Origin: Gammaproteobacteria bacterium
Lineage (GTDB): Bacteria; Gemmatimonadota; Gemmatimonadetes; Longimicrobiales; Gaopeijiaceae
Length of the DNA: 64,000 bases
Assembly (NCBI GenBank): GCA_028819075.1
Contig: JAPPMM010000037.1
Location: 19,856 to 83,855 of the forward strand
Direction: 5' to 3'
Each line of letters starts with the position of its first letter. The stretch's first letter is position 1. Below the pieces are notes generated by a model that did not search any database, was not told where the DNA came from, and saw only the letters and a program-made list of their open reading frames with translations. Positions 10,601 through 19,161 of the stretch are shown here, one piece after another. The translations under genes and the position numbers were made by a program.

Positions 10601-10753
10601 CTCGAGCCCGTGTTCGAGGTCTTCAACGCCACCAACCAGGACAACTTCCTCGATGCAGCCCAGGGCTCCCTCCTCTTCAACTTCGACGGCTCCATCAGGA
10701 GCGGCCTGGGGGATACGAGGATAGCGCAGGTGGGGATGCGGATGAGGTTCTGA
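7634..10753 (+). CDS. TonB-dependent receptor with N-terminal carboxypeptidase-regulatory-like domain
   Basis: An outer-membrane active-transport barrel of 1039 aa. The chosen ATG gives MRNCSLPRAAPG before a long hydrophobic signal ending near AAASAQA; the frame stays open upstream but codes for unlikely residues, and an ATG at 7682 is the main alternative. After the signal comes a carboxypeptidase-regulatory-like domain (GVVRGTVRDPGGAPVAGAVV), then a plug domain (LPSNGRNYLDFTLLTPGVS, IVDGADFNNAFFGEQ, and EFGRSAGGFVNVVTRSGTN). The rest is a beta-barrel ending in the aromatic MRMRF expected for outer-membrane insertion. I saw no clear TonB box. No SusD-like partner is adjacent. Substrate unknown; peptides or glycans are both possible. 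Confidence 0.9.
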   Translation: MRNCSLPRAAPGASALMTAPVTFLATLVLATPLVLAAASLPLAVALYPAAASAQAEATTGVVRGTVRDPGGAPVAGAVVVIEHRETGFRTTVETTGEGTFARTLLPLGTYDVIATAPDGFGTDRREGLVLRVGETLLLSLGFAPVELEGITVTRERDILLDTEDVTSSQRFSEEVVDGLPSNGRNYLDFTLLTPGVSISQGPDGDELNVSGQRGIFNNFIVDGADFNNAFFGEQRGGQRPAFTFNQDAIEEMVVVNQGATAEFGRSAGGFVNVVTRSGTNDFTGTAHYYGQWDAISAAYPEARGGGKPEFGRGQFGFTLGGPIVRDRAFFFVAYDQQDATETKQQRRVVASEANLRKLDSFLKSRWPGLFDEEFGPIERTDDARALIAKLDISASERHQASFKYNYTWSEQVNGTFDVDSWGLSSNGIEGDYSHAVNASLRSLLGNTVSNEFRFQWAGEDRPRWYGGPLIPGARLPGPPQFARLGGRPFPDIGMDFADGFRIGLPFFLPIDPGYDARLQLVDNVSWLSGAHLFKGGVEYNRTTVEQQFIGFANSRYIFDSVDGFIGFATHGSSYVTCSDGSASMSGACPGGSSVTGPVLLYLQSATVPGVPADQLGLQSMTTHELAFFLQDTWKPTDRLTLNLGVRWEGAWHPDVFIRPGEAFFAPYLSDPGFPSDGTIPDDLDNVQPRFGLAWDVDGGRTVVRLNAGAYNARIPGLVFAQYRTTNGAFQQILFRSSADAAVLGPVPAIDEQIDGSAATPFLPDIQVADRNLELPRTWSFGAEATRALSSVVTASVSWQHARADGLFRFVDRNAAALGSPFGIGTHPSGGGINALTVGESSARSRYHGLTLGLRGQDGASGFAYDVNYTLGFDRSDDDNERDPFTYRYADPRHLDAEYGWSDRDRRHQLNGYFVFSLPGGVRASHMFRLLSASPVSAKCASPSERAAEPADRICPDGSVLQRNTLRRDNEFFTWDFRVSREFALSNGMVLEPVFEVFNATNQDNFLDAAQGSLLFNFDGSIRSGLGDTRIAQVGMRMRF

Positions 10754-10769
10754 TCAGTGCGAGGTTGGA

Positions 10770-11797
10770 TCAGTGCTCCGAGGACTCCTCCATGGCCTCC
10801 CGCGCCGCGGCCTCGATCTCCCATGGGATAGCTGAGTCGCGATAGAGGGCAGCCCCGTTCGACAGGATGGGATCCTTGCCTTTCGCCGGGGCTTGGGGAT
10901 GAGCCGTTGGGACCGGCACGCTCGCGAGCGAAGTCTCGGCCGGGGCGCCGGGATGAACCGCTGGGACCGGCGGCAAGCCCGGTCTCTCGCCATCCCGAGC
11001 CGCTTTGGGTCTGCTCGGCGCGTCCACCAGCATCCTCCCCTTGGGCGTGAAGAACAGCACCGTCCCGTCACCGTTCACGGAGACCTTGACCCGCCCCTCG
11101 TGAACGGCTCGATGATGCCGCCGGCAGAGCAGCAGCGTGTTCCGGAGGCTCGTCTCGCCCCCGTCGGCCCAGTGCTTCACGTGATGGGCCTCGGTGAACT
11201 GGCAAGCACACCCGGGGAATCGGCATCCCCGGTCGCGCTCGTCCAGCGCCCGCCGAATGTGCGGCGGAATGGTGCGCGTGCGACGCCCCACGCTCAGCAT
11301 CGACCCGTCCTTCGCGTGGACCATCGCGACCACCGCGGCATCGCACGCCATGCGCCGCGACGTCTCCGCGGAAACGCGAATCCCGTCCAGGTCCGAGCGC
11401 CCCGGCTCGCCTTCGGCCGCGAGCGTCGCGGCGTCGCAATGAACCATGACCTGGTAGCGCTCGACCCGAGTGCCGGACCCGACGCGGGCTGACGTGTTCG
11501 CCGCATTCTCCGCTTTGGGTCCCGGCGTTCCCACGGGCGCTCCCCGCAGGGCTGCATTGGACTCGGTGGTCTGAGCACCATCGAGTTCATCGAGGTCGCG
11601 ACCCATCGTATTCCCATCGCCATCCGATTCACGGCGCTCGCCACCTCCGAACCCGGCGGCCAGCGCTCGGTCCGCCAGCAGCCCCACCGCATCCGCCCGG
11701 CGCTGCTTGGGCTCCGGGCGCGCATCGGCGGCCTCGCCACTGGCACCCCTTCCACTTCGCGCCCCTTCTCGGGCATCGCCCTCGCGCCGGAACAGCG
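10770..11797 (-). pseudogene. C-terminal half of a DUF222-HNH endonuclease gene split by the mobile element
   Basis: This frame carries the HNH nuclease half: CRFPGCACQFTEAHH, then HWADGGETSLRN and LCRRHHRAVHEG, giving the paired cysteines and the His-Asn-His metal site. It has no start of its own. Read on the minus strand it opens at the 13-bp core shared with the other end of the element. Joined there to the fragment at 30,234-30,928 it gives D-A-L-F-R-R-E-G-D-A-R-E, colinear with the third copy at 61,858-62,736 (ALFRGEGDARDG). The joined frame has 570 codons with no stop. DUF222-HNH proteins are repeated in many genomes and are of uncertain biological role. An internal GTG/ATG could still give a ~300-aa HNH protein. 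Confidence 0.85.
11785..11797. repeat. Left attachment site core (13 bp)
   Basis: CGCCGGAACAGCG, identical to the copy at 30,234-30,246. To the left the sequence continues the HNH gene; to the right it departs from it. The undisturbed third gene copy near 62,540 has the matching site CCCGGAACAGCG. Confidence 0.85.
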
Positions 11798-12413
11798 GAC
11801 TGGAGGTAGCCAGAACCCCGGCAGGAAGTCGTGTAAAGTCTTACGGGGCTGCACGATCTGCGTTTCCTGCCGTTGGACTGGACCCTGCTGGACCGTGCCG
11901 CGAAAGCGGGAAAACCGGATACGAATGGCGGGACCCAAAGCAGTGCGGATTGCCCTTTGTGGGCGAATCCACGGGATGTCCGAGGTTCCTCTCAATCAGC
12001 CTGTCCAACAAATGTGTGCCTCCGTCCCGGTTCCCTTGGGGCGTCTTGAGTCCCAAACCTCACCTTTCCCTATCCTCGCCGAGTTCTGGGGTTCCTCGTA
12101 CGCGTGATGGTCGGCTCAACCTTCAACCACTGCCGCTCGGCGAGCGTGCAACCGGCAACGAGCAACCCCCTCATCCGATTCGTCCTTCATCTGTTCAATC
12201 TCGACATAAGAACCCTTCCCGACTACCATGATGGCGAGGGGTCATCAGCCAAGTCGGAGCCTCGGTTTCTCGCATCGGAGCGAGCTTATCCCCGAAGATG
12301 TTCGAGCTGCTGCGGTGGTTGAACCGGAAGTCGAGTTTCCCTTCTGGGTGCATGACCCATGGATCAACCGGTCCTTGGCTGATGGGTGACGGTCACTTGA
12401 CGCACGGGACGGC
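11798..12413. other. Left-end non-coding stretch of the element
   Basis: About 600 bp without a recognisable gene. Open frames here lack convincing composition or similarity to anything I know. One short frame (12,231-12,389) is listed separately. This stretch may contain the promoter of the large phage-like gene, or the decayed 5' part of a longer ancestor of it. Confidence 0.4.
12231..12389 (+). CDS. Possible small protein, 52 aa
   Basis: The frame starts at ATG ATG and ends 24 nt before the large phage-like gene. Its second half reads ELIPEDVRAAAVVEPEVEF and then a segment rich in Trp and Phe, which is more protein-like than the surroundings. There is no clear ribosome site and I recognise no family. 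It may be a real small gene or the relic of an upstream part of the large gene. Confidence 0.25.
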   Translation: MARGHQPSRSLGFSHRSELIPEDVRAAAVVEPEVEFPFWVHDPWINRSLADG

Positions 12414-14840
12414 ATGAGTACACGGCGCATCGGGCAACTTGCGGACAGCCGCCTCCGCGCCATCCGCACGCGTTTCGTTCATCGCTGGCACGCGGCACAG
12501 ACGATTGGCGAGTGGTTCGGGAACGACGACGTGGGCTACCGCTTCGAGGACATCAACCACGCACGTTCTCTCACGGAGTACATCTGGCGCTACGGAGCGT
12601 TCGCTGAGTCGCCGGATGGCACTGGGCGAGTGCCTGTCGAGGACACGCATAGCCTGAGGAGTATCCTTAGACCGGTCGCCAAGAATGGCCACAGCCATTT
12701 CGAGAAGGCCGTCCGCTGCGCCGCATTGTTCGGAGGCGATCACCACCGTGCCACTGCGCGGCCGCTCTCGCCCTCGCAACACCGTCTGCTCCGGTACGCC
12801 TCGGAGAACCCCGATGTAGCTGAGTTCGCGGTCCGGCTCGTCGGACTTCACCGTGCGATGCTCCTCTACTACACCCAAATGCGCTACCTGACGGCGGCTG
12901 AGGCCGAGCGCTACAGGAGGGAAGGCATCCCGGTGTTGGCACCCTTCGGCAACGCTGACGGCTCGCGAAGGGACCGGCCGGAACATGGCGAGGCGTTGGA
13001 AGCGCTCGATGGGGATCTGGTCATCGCGCTCAGGAACGTCTTTGCCCGGAACATCTACAATGCACTCGCGTGTCGCGCCCGGAGCGAACTGTTCGACACC
13101 GTCACACGCCATCCCGATGGGAACCGTATCGCGTCGGAGACGCTCGATCCTACCCAGACACATGGCGTCGGCCCCACGGTGGCAGTGGTACGGGGCAGAC
13201 GAAGACGCTTCGTGGTCCGCGACGACGCGCTGGCCTCCATGCTGAGCAGCATCTCCGAAGCGCCGATGCCGGGACTCATCCGATTCTTGGCCGCCTTCAA
13301 AACGGCTGTCTCGACGATGATCACCGCGATGCCAGTGTTCATCGTCAAGAACTTCTTCCGCGATACCCTTGCAGGCTTCGTGGCGGGCCGGTACTGGCAG
13401 CTTCCCTTCCTCGGAACGCTTCTTGGCGGCCTGCATGCAATGCACGACCTGGCCACTGCGAGATCGCGCCGCCTGCGCGAGTACCTGCTGCAAGGGGGCT
13501 TCTACTCGGGCTTGGTCGAATCGGAAGTCCATCTGGGGGACGTGCGGGGCGAGAACCGGGACACGATCCAAGGTGGGGCGGCTCGGCGACGATGGACCCG
13601 TTTCGTCTATGTGTTGACACGGCCCGCGTGGATCGCTGAAGCGGGCACCCGGGTCGATCAGTTCGAGAGAGCTCGGAGGGCGGGCGCCACGAACTACATG
13701 GCCGCCCGGGCCGCACGCATGGTCTCCGCCGACTTCGCCAACATCGGGTCGTCCCGGGGATGGCGAATGTACGTCCACACCGTCCCATTCCTGAACGCCG
13801 CGATCCAGGGCTTCGATCAGCTCTACCAGATCGTCCGGTTTCGCCAGCGTGCCGCGAAGAGCGCCCCGCGGTGGGGACATGAACGGAGACGCCATGTCGT
13901 CAAGACGTTCGCATCGGGACTCTGCCTGTCGCTGCTGGCCGCAGCGGGCTGGTCGCACAACGATCTCTGGAACGCGCGGCGCGCCGAATACCAGAATCAG
14001 ACCGATTACGAGAAGGCGTCCTGGGTGACGCTATACGATGCGTGGGGCGACACGGACCTCCGAATTCCGGTTCCCTTTCAGATCGGTGCCGTGTTCGTCA
14101 AGCTGCCCGAGGTCGCGTTGGACCTCGCGTTCGGAAGCGGCACGCAAGCGGGACCGAAGTTCGTCTGGTCGTTGATTCACGGCAACCTTGCGGTGGGTTG
14201 GATTCCGGCCGTCGCGCAGCCCTTCGTCGAGGTCCGCACCAACCGCAACTTCTTCGGGGAGGAGATCATCCCCGCCTACATGATGTACTGGCCCGCCGAG
14301 GAACGGTATTTCCACCGCAGCACTCCGCTGCCGTACCGGGCCATCGGATCAGGGCTGGGCGTGTCGCCGTTGCACGTCCAGACTTTCGTGCGAGGATGGA
14401 CGGGCCATCTTGGCAACGCGGTGGTGGCGGTATTCGACGAGGAGGTGATGTGGGATACGAGGCGCAACGGCCCCAAGCCTTTTCCGAAGACCGCGCGTCT
14501 CCTGACCGGAGTCCACAGCCTGCAACCAACAAGACCGAGGACGTTCACGCGCACCAGCAACGAATTCTACGAACTGGCCGATTGGCTGGACCGACAGATC
14601 GCCGGGGCGTCCCGGAATCGTGCTCGAATCCCGGTAGCCATCCGCCGTGCGGACAATCGGAGCGAGCGAGCCCAGCGGCAAGCGTCACGCCTTCGCCGTC
14701 GAGGGGATGAGGCCCGCATCGACAGAAGCCTTACGGCCGGGCAAAAGGAGCGGCGGATTCAAGACCTGTACACCCGCATCGATGCGGTCCTGCGCGAAGC
14801 GCTTCCGACGATGCAACGAGCTTGGGAGTCCGCGCGATAG
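12414..14840 (+). CDS. Large phage-like protein (LPD38-like; possible virion/ejection protein relic)
   Basis: An 808-aa protein rich in amphipathic helices and Arg, with a hydrophobic segment around MITAMPVFIVKNFFRD (residues ~302-317) and another near LCLSLLAAAGW (~residue 505). The pattern MPVFIVKNFFRDTL, then SADFANIGSS and PFLNAAIQGFDQLYQ, resembles the 'large polyvalent protein-associated' domain 38 found in very large phage virion proteins; I recall this from the family and cannot verify it here. The C-terminal ~80 residues are highly charged. The length is far below that of full polyvalent proteins, so this may be a C-terminal remnant. A decayed relative lies at 16,619-17,831. It is the first substantial gene inside the element. 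What it does there is unknown. Confidence 0.5.
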   Translation: MSTRRIGQLADSRLRAIRTRFVHRWHAAQTIGEWFGNDDVGYRFEDINHARSLTEYIWRYGAFAESPDGTGRVPVEDTHSLRSILRPVAKNGHSHFEKAVRCAALFGGDHHRATARPLSPSQHRLLRYASENPDVAEFAVRLVGLHRAMLLYYTQMRYLTAAEAERYRREGIPVLAPFGNADGSRRDRPEHGEALEALDGDLVIALRNVFARNIYNALACRARSELFDTVTRHPDGNRIASETLDPTQTHGVGPTVAVVRGRRRRFVVRDDALASMLSSISEAPMPGLIRFLAAFKTAVSTMITAMPVFIVKNFFRDTLAGFVAGRYWQLPFLGTLLGGLHAMHDLATARSRRLREYLLQGGFYSGLVESEVHLGDVRGENRDTIQGGAARRRWTRFVYVLTRPAWIAEAGTRVDQFERARRAGATNYMAARAARMVSADFANIGSSRGWRMYVHTVPFLNAAIQGFDQLYQIVRFRQRAAKSAPRWGHERRRHVVKTFASGLCLSLLAAAGWSHNDLWNARRAEYQNQTDYEKASWVTLYDAWGDTDLRIPVPFQIGAVFVKLPEVALDLAFGSGTQAGPKFVWSLIHGNLAVGWIPAVAQPFVEVRTNRNFFGEEIIPAYMMYWPAEERYFHRSTPLPYRAIGSGLGVSPLHVQTFVRGWTGHLGNAVVAVFDEEVMWDTRRNGPKPFPKTARLLTGVHSLQPTRPRTFTRTSNEFYELADWLDRQIAGASRNRARIPVAIRRADNRSERAQRQASRLRRRGDEARIDRSLTAGQKERRIQDLYTRIDAVLREALPTMQRAWESAR

Positions 14841-14984
14841 GTTCAGGAAAACCGAAGGCTTGCCCGGCATGGTTCTCGATCCCTAAGATGCTCGCACACG
14901 CCCTCATGATCCGGGAGCGGTCGGGCCGAAGGCGTTTCGCCCGCCAGTGATCGAAGGACGAAAGACCGCCTGCGGAGACGGGAA

Positions 14985-16028
14985 ATGAGAAGTCGCGACT
15001 TGGATCCGTACGAAGTCCTCGGCCTCGAAGAAGGGGCAACCTGGGAAGAGGTCCGGACGGCATATCGACGCCTGGCCAAGAAGCACCACCCCGACAAGAA
15101 TCCAGGAGACAAGGCCTCTGAGTGGATCTTCAAACAGGTCGGCGAAGCTTACGAGCGCCTTCTTAGGTCCATCGAAGGGACGCGATCCCGGCGGCGGGAA
15201 GATCACAAGCATCGAGGACCGCAAGGCCCCCGACAACAACAACGCGAGCCGCAACAACGCGCGGAACATGATCGCCGAGCGCGTGAGCAGCGGGACAAAG
15301 AGCGGGCGCGAACTTCGCGCGACCAGCAAGACTCACAGCGCTCACCGAGGACTTCCCACAGCGGCATCGGAGGTAACGGGCGGGCCGCTGGCCGGCGACA
15401 TAGAGAATGGTTCTTAGCAATTCCGGCTGGATTGGTTGTGGCCGCAACGGTATTGGCAGCAAGAGAAGGATTCCGCGATGGAACGAACAACGCCGAGCCT
15501 GCTGTTGTGCACGACCGTGGTTCTTCCGCTGCGCCAAGGCAAAGCACCCAACGCGATGAGCCGCTCGACACAGCGCGAATCCGCCGCTTCATGGAAGCGC
15601 GGGGTTTCTCCCCCGTCGAGATCGAGGAGGGGATCCAACGCGGCGATCGCGCGCGTGCACGCGATCAGGTGACGGACGCGACCCCTTGGCCCCGGGCCGC
15701 GGAGCCTGTGAGCGGAGAGTTCGGCCAAACCCCCGCAGGGGGAGTGTACGGACGCGCGTATGGTGAGGAGCTTGCGTCCCAGCCAGCCACGGAGGAACTC
15801 CACTTCGAAATGCCTCCGCCCGGCACCGACCTGATCCTGTCCCTTCCGCAACTGAGGTGGTGCCTACGCGAGGATCGAATGATCGAGAGCTACCGTCCCA
15901 ACGTATCGAGCGAATGGGATCATGATGCCTTCAACCGAGTACTGGACCGCTACAATAATCGCTGCGGCAGTTTCCGATACCGGCAAGGGGATCTGGAGCG
16001 CGCAAGGCGCGAAGTAGGGGGACGGTAG
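14985..16028 (+). CDS. Membrane-anchored J-domain (DnaJ-like) protein with two-cysteine C-terminal domain
   Basis: J-domain proteins stimulate the ATPase of Hsp70 partners. The product is 347 aa. A canonical J domain occupies residues ~7-62 with HPD at 35-37 ([11 protein letters not shown]). A long Gln/Arg-rich, highly charged linker (~65-140) follows, then one TM helix (~142-159, [18 protein letters not shown]). The last ~65 residues form a compact domain ([12 protein letters not shown], then [11 protein letters not shown] and [11 protein letters not shown]) that is shared with the last gene of the Hsp70 operon. With the J domain in the cytoplasm, the TM helix would put this two-Cys domain in the periplasm. 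There are no G/F-rich or zinc-finger regions, so it is not a general DnaJ. It is the likely partner of the Hsp70 encoded 3 kb downstream. The start is supported by a GGAG ribosome site. Confidence 0.82.
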   Translation: MRSRDLDPYEVLGLEEGATWEEVRTAYRRLAKKHHPDKNPGDKASEWIFKQVGEAYERLLRSIEGTRSRRREDHKHRGPQGPRQQQREPQQRAEHDRRAREQRDKERARTSRDQQDSQRSPRTSHSGIGGNGRAAGRRHREWFLAIPAGLVVAATVLAAREGFRDGTNNAEPAVVHDRGSSAAPRQSTQRDEPLDTARIRRFMEARGFSPVEIEEGIQRGDRARARDQVTDATPWPRAAEPVSGEFGQTPAGGVYGRAYGEELASQPATEELHFEMPPPGTDLILSLPQLRWCLREDRMIESYRPNVSSEWDHDAFNRVLDRYNNRCGSFRYRQGDLERARREVGGR

Positions 16029-16043
16029 CCCGTCAGCGACGGG
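16029..16043. terminator. Possible terminator hairpin after the J-domain gene
   Basis: CCCGTC-AGC-GACGGG, a perfect 6-bp stem with a 3-nt loop immediately after the stop codon. No T-run follows, so a role in termination is only plausible. Confidence 0.3.
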
Positions 16044-16260
16044 ACGTTGCCCGCAAGCTCTTGGCCCGAGACATCGACCCGAGCGCCTACCCGAAAGCCC
16101 AGAAGCAGTCGGAACTCTTGTGCTGAAGGTCGCAGGTGGTAAGAGTTTTGGAGCGACCCTGAAGATTGGTCGGCAGGGTTGAGCGATTCGCCGAACGATT
16201 CCTGAGGTGGTTCGATCTGCGGGTACAACTCCGGCTTCGGGCTCGGTCGCTTGCGCTCGC

Positions 16261-16440
16261 TCAGGGATCCAAGTGCTCGCGGAAGTCTCTGAATTCCTGA
16301 TAGTGGAGGTCGACCTTGTCGTTCAGCCCGTCGAACTTGCGATGAAGCGAGCCGAGGGAATCCTGAATCTCCCGCAACGGCCCGTTCATAAGCCGCTTCG
16401 TGATGGCCTCCGCCAACCGATCCACCTGTTCGTTGCTCAT
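16261..16440 (-). CDS. Small helical protein, 59 aa
   Basis: A complete short frame on the minus strand: MSNEQVDRLAEAITKRLMNG at the start, then a heptad-like charged helix ending DFREHLDP. The composition is soluble, helical and protein-like, unlike shadow frames. I recognise no family. Just upstream on the same strand (16,533-16,618) is the tail of another frame with a TM-like stretch (ILVLGVPVLLFW) and basic end, cut where the decayed phage-like copy begins, so this may be the survivor of a small two-gene unit. No strong ribosome site is visible. Confidence 0.45.
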   Translation of the reverse strand: MSNEQVDRLAEAITKRLMNGPLREIQDSLGSLHRKFDGLNDKVDLHYQEFRDFREHLDP

Positions 16441-16618
16441 GCCACGGCCCCAAGCGCAGGGGGTGTTTACCGTACACTACACACGAACATCGTAACGTTT
16501 CCCTACCTCGCGCAAGGGGCAGGGACAAGGGTCTACCCGCCCCGGTCCATCCGCCGCCGTTCGATGCGATCCCAGAACAGCAGGACGGGCACCCCGAGCA
16601 CCAGAATGGTGACCCTAG

Positions 16619-17831
16619 GCGGCGCGAATGGTCTCCTCCGATTTCGCGAACATCGGTTCGTCGCGGGGCTGGCGGATGTACGTCCGCACCGTTCCGTTCC
16701 CGAACGCGGCGATCCAGGGGCTCGACCCGCTCTATCAGATCTTCCGCAGGCCGCGGCGAAGCGACCCGGCGATACCGCCGAGCAGCGTGCCCACATCCGC
16801 AAGGTGAGTTGGTCGGGGGCGTACCTGGCCGCCCTGCCGTGCGTCACCTGGACGTTCAACGGACTCCACTCGCGCGCGCGAACTGGCTTATCGAGGGGAG
16901 ACTGACTACGAGAGGGCGTCTGGGGTTACGCTCTACGATGTCGCTGGAGACGCGGACCTTCGGATCTCCGTCCCGTTTCAGATCGGGGCCGCGTTCATCA
17001 AGCTCCCCGCGGTCGCGTTGGACCTCGTCGCCGGAAGGGAACGTTGGCGGGGCTGAAGTTCGTCTGGTCGCTGGTCCACGGGAACCTCGCCGTCGGCTGG
17101 ATCCCGGCCGTCGCCCAGCCGATCTTCGAGATCCGGACCAACCGCAACTCCTTCGGCGACGAGATCATTCCCCCTACATGGCCAACTGGCCAGCGGAACG
17201 CCGGTACTTCGACCGGTCCACTCCCCTGCCGTATGGCGGCGTGGGTGCGGCGCTCAACGTCTCCCCGCTGCATGTCCAAACCATCGTGCGGGGTTGGACC
17301 GGGCACCTCGGCAACGCGGCGGTTGTCGCGCTGGACGAAGCAATGTGGAACGAGCGGGTGAACGGGCCGAAGCCCTTTCCCAAGACTGCCCGGCTTCTTA
17401 CGGGAATCTACAGCCTGCAACCTCCGAGGCCCCGGACCTATACCCGGTTCGGAAACGAGTTCTACGCCATCTCCGATTGGGCCGAGGGATATGCGCGGTC
17501 GGGCGCGTGCTCTGCCTCCAACCGCAATCGGCGCGTTCCCGCCGTGTGCCGTGCTCGCACCGTAGCCGGACGCGTACGACGGGAGGCTGCCGAACTTCGG
17601 CGTCAGGGGGACGACATTCGCACGGTCATCTTCCGGAGCCGTAGGGCGAAGGAGCGTGAACTGGAAGTCCTGTACGAGCAAATCGACGCGCAGTTCCGGC
17701 TGGTGCTGCCGGAACTGCGTGGGCTACGTAGGCGGGAGTTCGAACTGGTGGACGCCCCGACGAGCGTTTCCTCCGACCGTAGGACCCGTCCGACACGGCC
17801 TCGTCGCCCGGCACGGCCACGACGGCGTTGA
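16619..17831 (+). pseudogene. Decayed second copy of the large phage-like gene
   Basis: The DNA parallels the last ~1.1 kb of the 808-aa gene but is broken by frameshifts. The start reads RMVSSDFANIGSSRGWRMYV (compare RMVSADFANIGSSRGWRMYV), then a stop follows. A middle block matches only at DNA level. From about 17,170 the frame is again readable (MANWPAERRYFDRSTPLPY, and NGPKPFPKTARLLTG) to the stop. Divergence is too high for a recent duplication; it is a diverged paralogue or a remnant of an earlier insertion. The frame from 16,809 gives a ~340-aa product only by running through the wrong phase first. Confidence 0.8.
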
Positions 17832-17894
17832 CAGCGATGGTCAAGCCACCCAGTGTGGAATGCTCTATTGGGCGTACCGATCATCCGATCATCC
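17828..17894 (+). promoter_or_regulatory. Weak promoter candidate ahead of the chaperone operon
   Basis: A perfect -35 hexamer TTGACA (17,828-17,833) lies ~125 bp before the first gene, but nothing close to TATAAT stands 16-18 bp later. A tandem repeat GATCATCC-GATCATCC (17,879-17,894) follows and could be a binding site. No CIRCE heat-shock operator is visible. Confidence 0.2.
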
Positions 17895-17958
17895 GGCCGG
17901 AGGTGGACGGACCGTTCCAGAACCGGTACTTGGGAGATTCGATTTGTGGAGACACCAG

Positions 17959-19149
17959 ATGAGTGATTCAGGTCGGCGAGCGGCGCCATTCCGATGGCTG
18001 CTCGCGGCTACGCTCCTAGTGGTGTGCACGTTTGCGATGGATCCGTTCGGGCTGGTCGGTCAGCCGGTAGTAGGTCCTCTGGCTCGGTCCGACGTGGCGT
18101 CGCACTCGGTACCGATGCCAGCCCAACCACGTGACACGCTCGATGTTCTGCTGGAGCGGGTTCGGTCGCTTGAGACCGAAGTCGACGCCTTGCGCGCCGC
18201 CAGTGACTCTGCGCAGGTCCGCTACGCGGCGCTGGACAGCACTCTCACGCAAGAACGCCGTCTCTTCGTCGAGGAGCTGGCGGCGTTGCGGCAGAGCCTG
18301 ATCCCGCTGATGGATTCGGTGGCGGCATACACCGCGGACGCGGTTCGGGTCGAATTGGCAAACGGGCTTCGCTCTATTCGTTCCGAGTATGTGCGCGGAC
18401 GCGAAGCGCTGATGGCCCAAGTCGAGGGAACTGAGCGGTCGCTGGACGCGCTCGAAGCGCGGCTCGGCTCGTGGGAGCCCGAGGTGCGAGACAGCCTGAC
18501 TGCAACGGCGGGCAGGATCCAGTTGGAGCGGCAAGAGAGGCAAGCTGCGGACGGCCGGAGTCGGTTCCTTCTGGCGATTGCGACCGGACTCCTGGTGGTC
18601 GGGATTGCGGTGGTGTGGTGGAGTGGGCGGAGGCGGATTGCTGCGGTCCAACAACGGGTGGCGAGCCCCACAACGGTGGATGAGCGAATTGAGGAGGTCC
18701 GGCGAGAGTTGGGGGTGGAGGTCGGGCGCGAAGGTCAGCGGCTTCTGGAAGAGCAGTTGAAGCCGTTGGAAGGAATCAGCCGAATGTTGGCGAAGATCAG
18801 CGACGCGAGCGGGGGTGCCGCACCGGATCACGACTTGGCTCTGGGCGTCTGCAACGAAGTGAACCGAATCGAGAAGAATCTGGCAGCGATGGACGCGTCC
18901 GTGAGGGGCCACCGGCAGCTTTCCGGTTGCGTCCGGCGAGTGAAGGAGAACCTGCGGGTCCACCGCTACGACATCACGGAACTGCTTGGCAGGGACTACG
19001 ACGGCGGGATGCACGTCGAGGCGGACTTCGTGGAAGACGAGGACCTGACACCGGGCCGTCAGGTGATAACGCGCATCAATAGGCCGGAGGTGCGCTACGC
19101 GGACAAGATCATTCAGAACGCATCGGTAAAGGTCTCGGTAGGATTCTAA
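17959..19149 (+). CDS. Two-TM coiled-coil protein with GrpE-like C-terminal domain
   Basis: First gene of the chaperone operon, 396 aa. TM1 is at ~11-28 (FRWLLAATLLVVCTFAM) and TM2 at ~203-221 (FLLAIATGLLVVGIAVVWW). The ~170 residues between them are a long heptad-rich coiled coil. By the positive-inside rule (GRR before TM1, SGRRR after TM2) this loop is periplasmic and both ends are cytoplasmic. The last ~110 residues are a helical stretch, then a small beta-rich end (GRQVITRINRPEVRYADKII, QNASVKVSVGF) that resembles the GrpE beta domain, which triggers ADP release from Hsp70. The GrpE link is tentative, but the Hsp70 gene begins 12 nt later. The ATG at 17,959 is chosen because upstream codons run into the decayed gene. 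An alternative is a membrane scaffold or sensor without exchange activity. Confidence 0.65.
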   Translation: MSDSGRRAAPFRWLLAATLLVVCTFAMDPFGLVGQPVVGPLARSDVASHSVPMPAQPRDTLDVLLERVRSLETEVDALRAASDSAQVRYAALDSTLTQERRLFVEELAALRQSLIPLMDSVAAYTADAVRVELANGLRSIRSEYVRGREALMAQVEGTERSLDALEARLGSWEPEVRDSLTATAGRIQLERQERQAADGRSRFLLAIATGLLVVGIAVVWWSGRRRIAAVQQRVASPTTVDERIEEVRRELGVEVGREGQRLLEEQLKPLEGISRMLAKISDASGGAAPDHDLALGVCNEVNRIEKNLAAMDASVRGHRQLSGCVRRVKENLRVHRYDITELLGRDYDGGMHVEADFVEDEDLTPGRQVITRINRPEVRYADKIIQNASVKVSVGF

Positions 19150-19161
19150 CCCCAAGGACAA

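Noticed and set aside
11707..12231. Open frame crossing the left end of the element
   Set aside because: It spans the attachment core from antisense HNH DNA into the element, so it cannot be an evolved gene.
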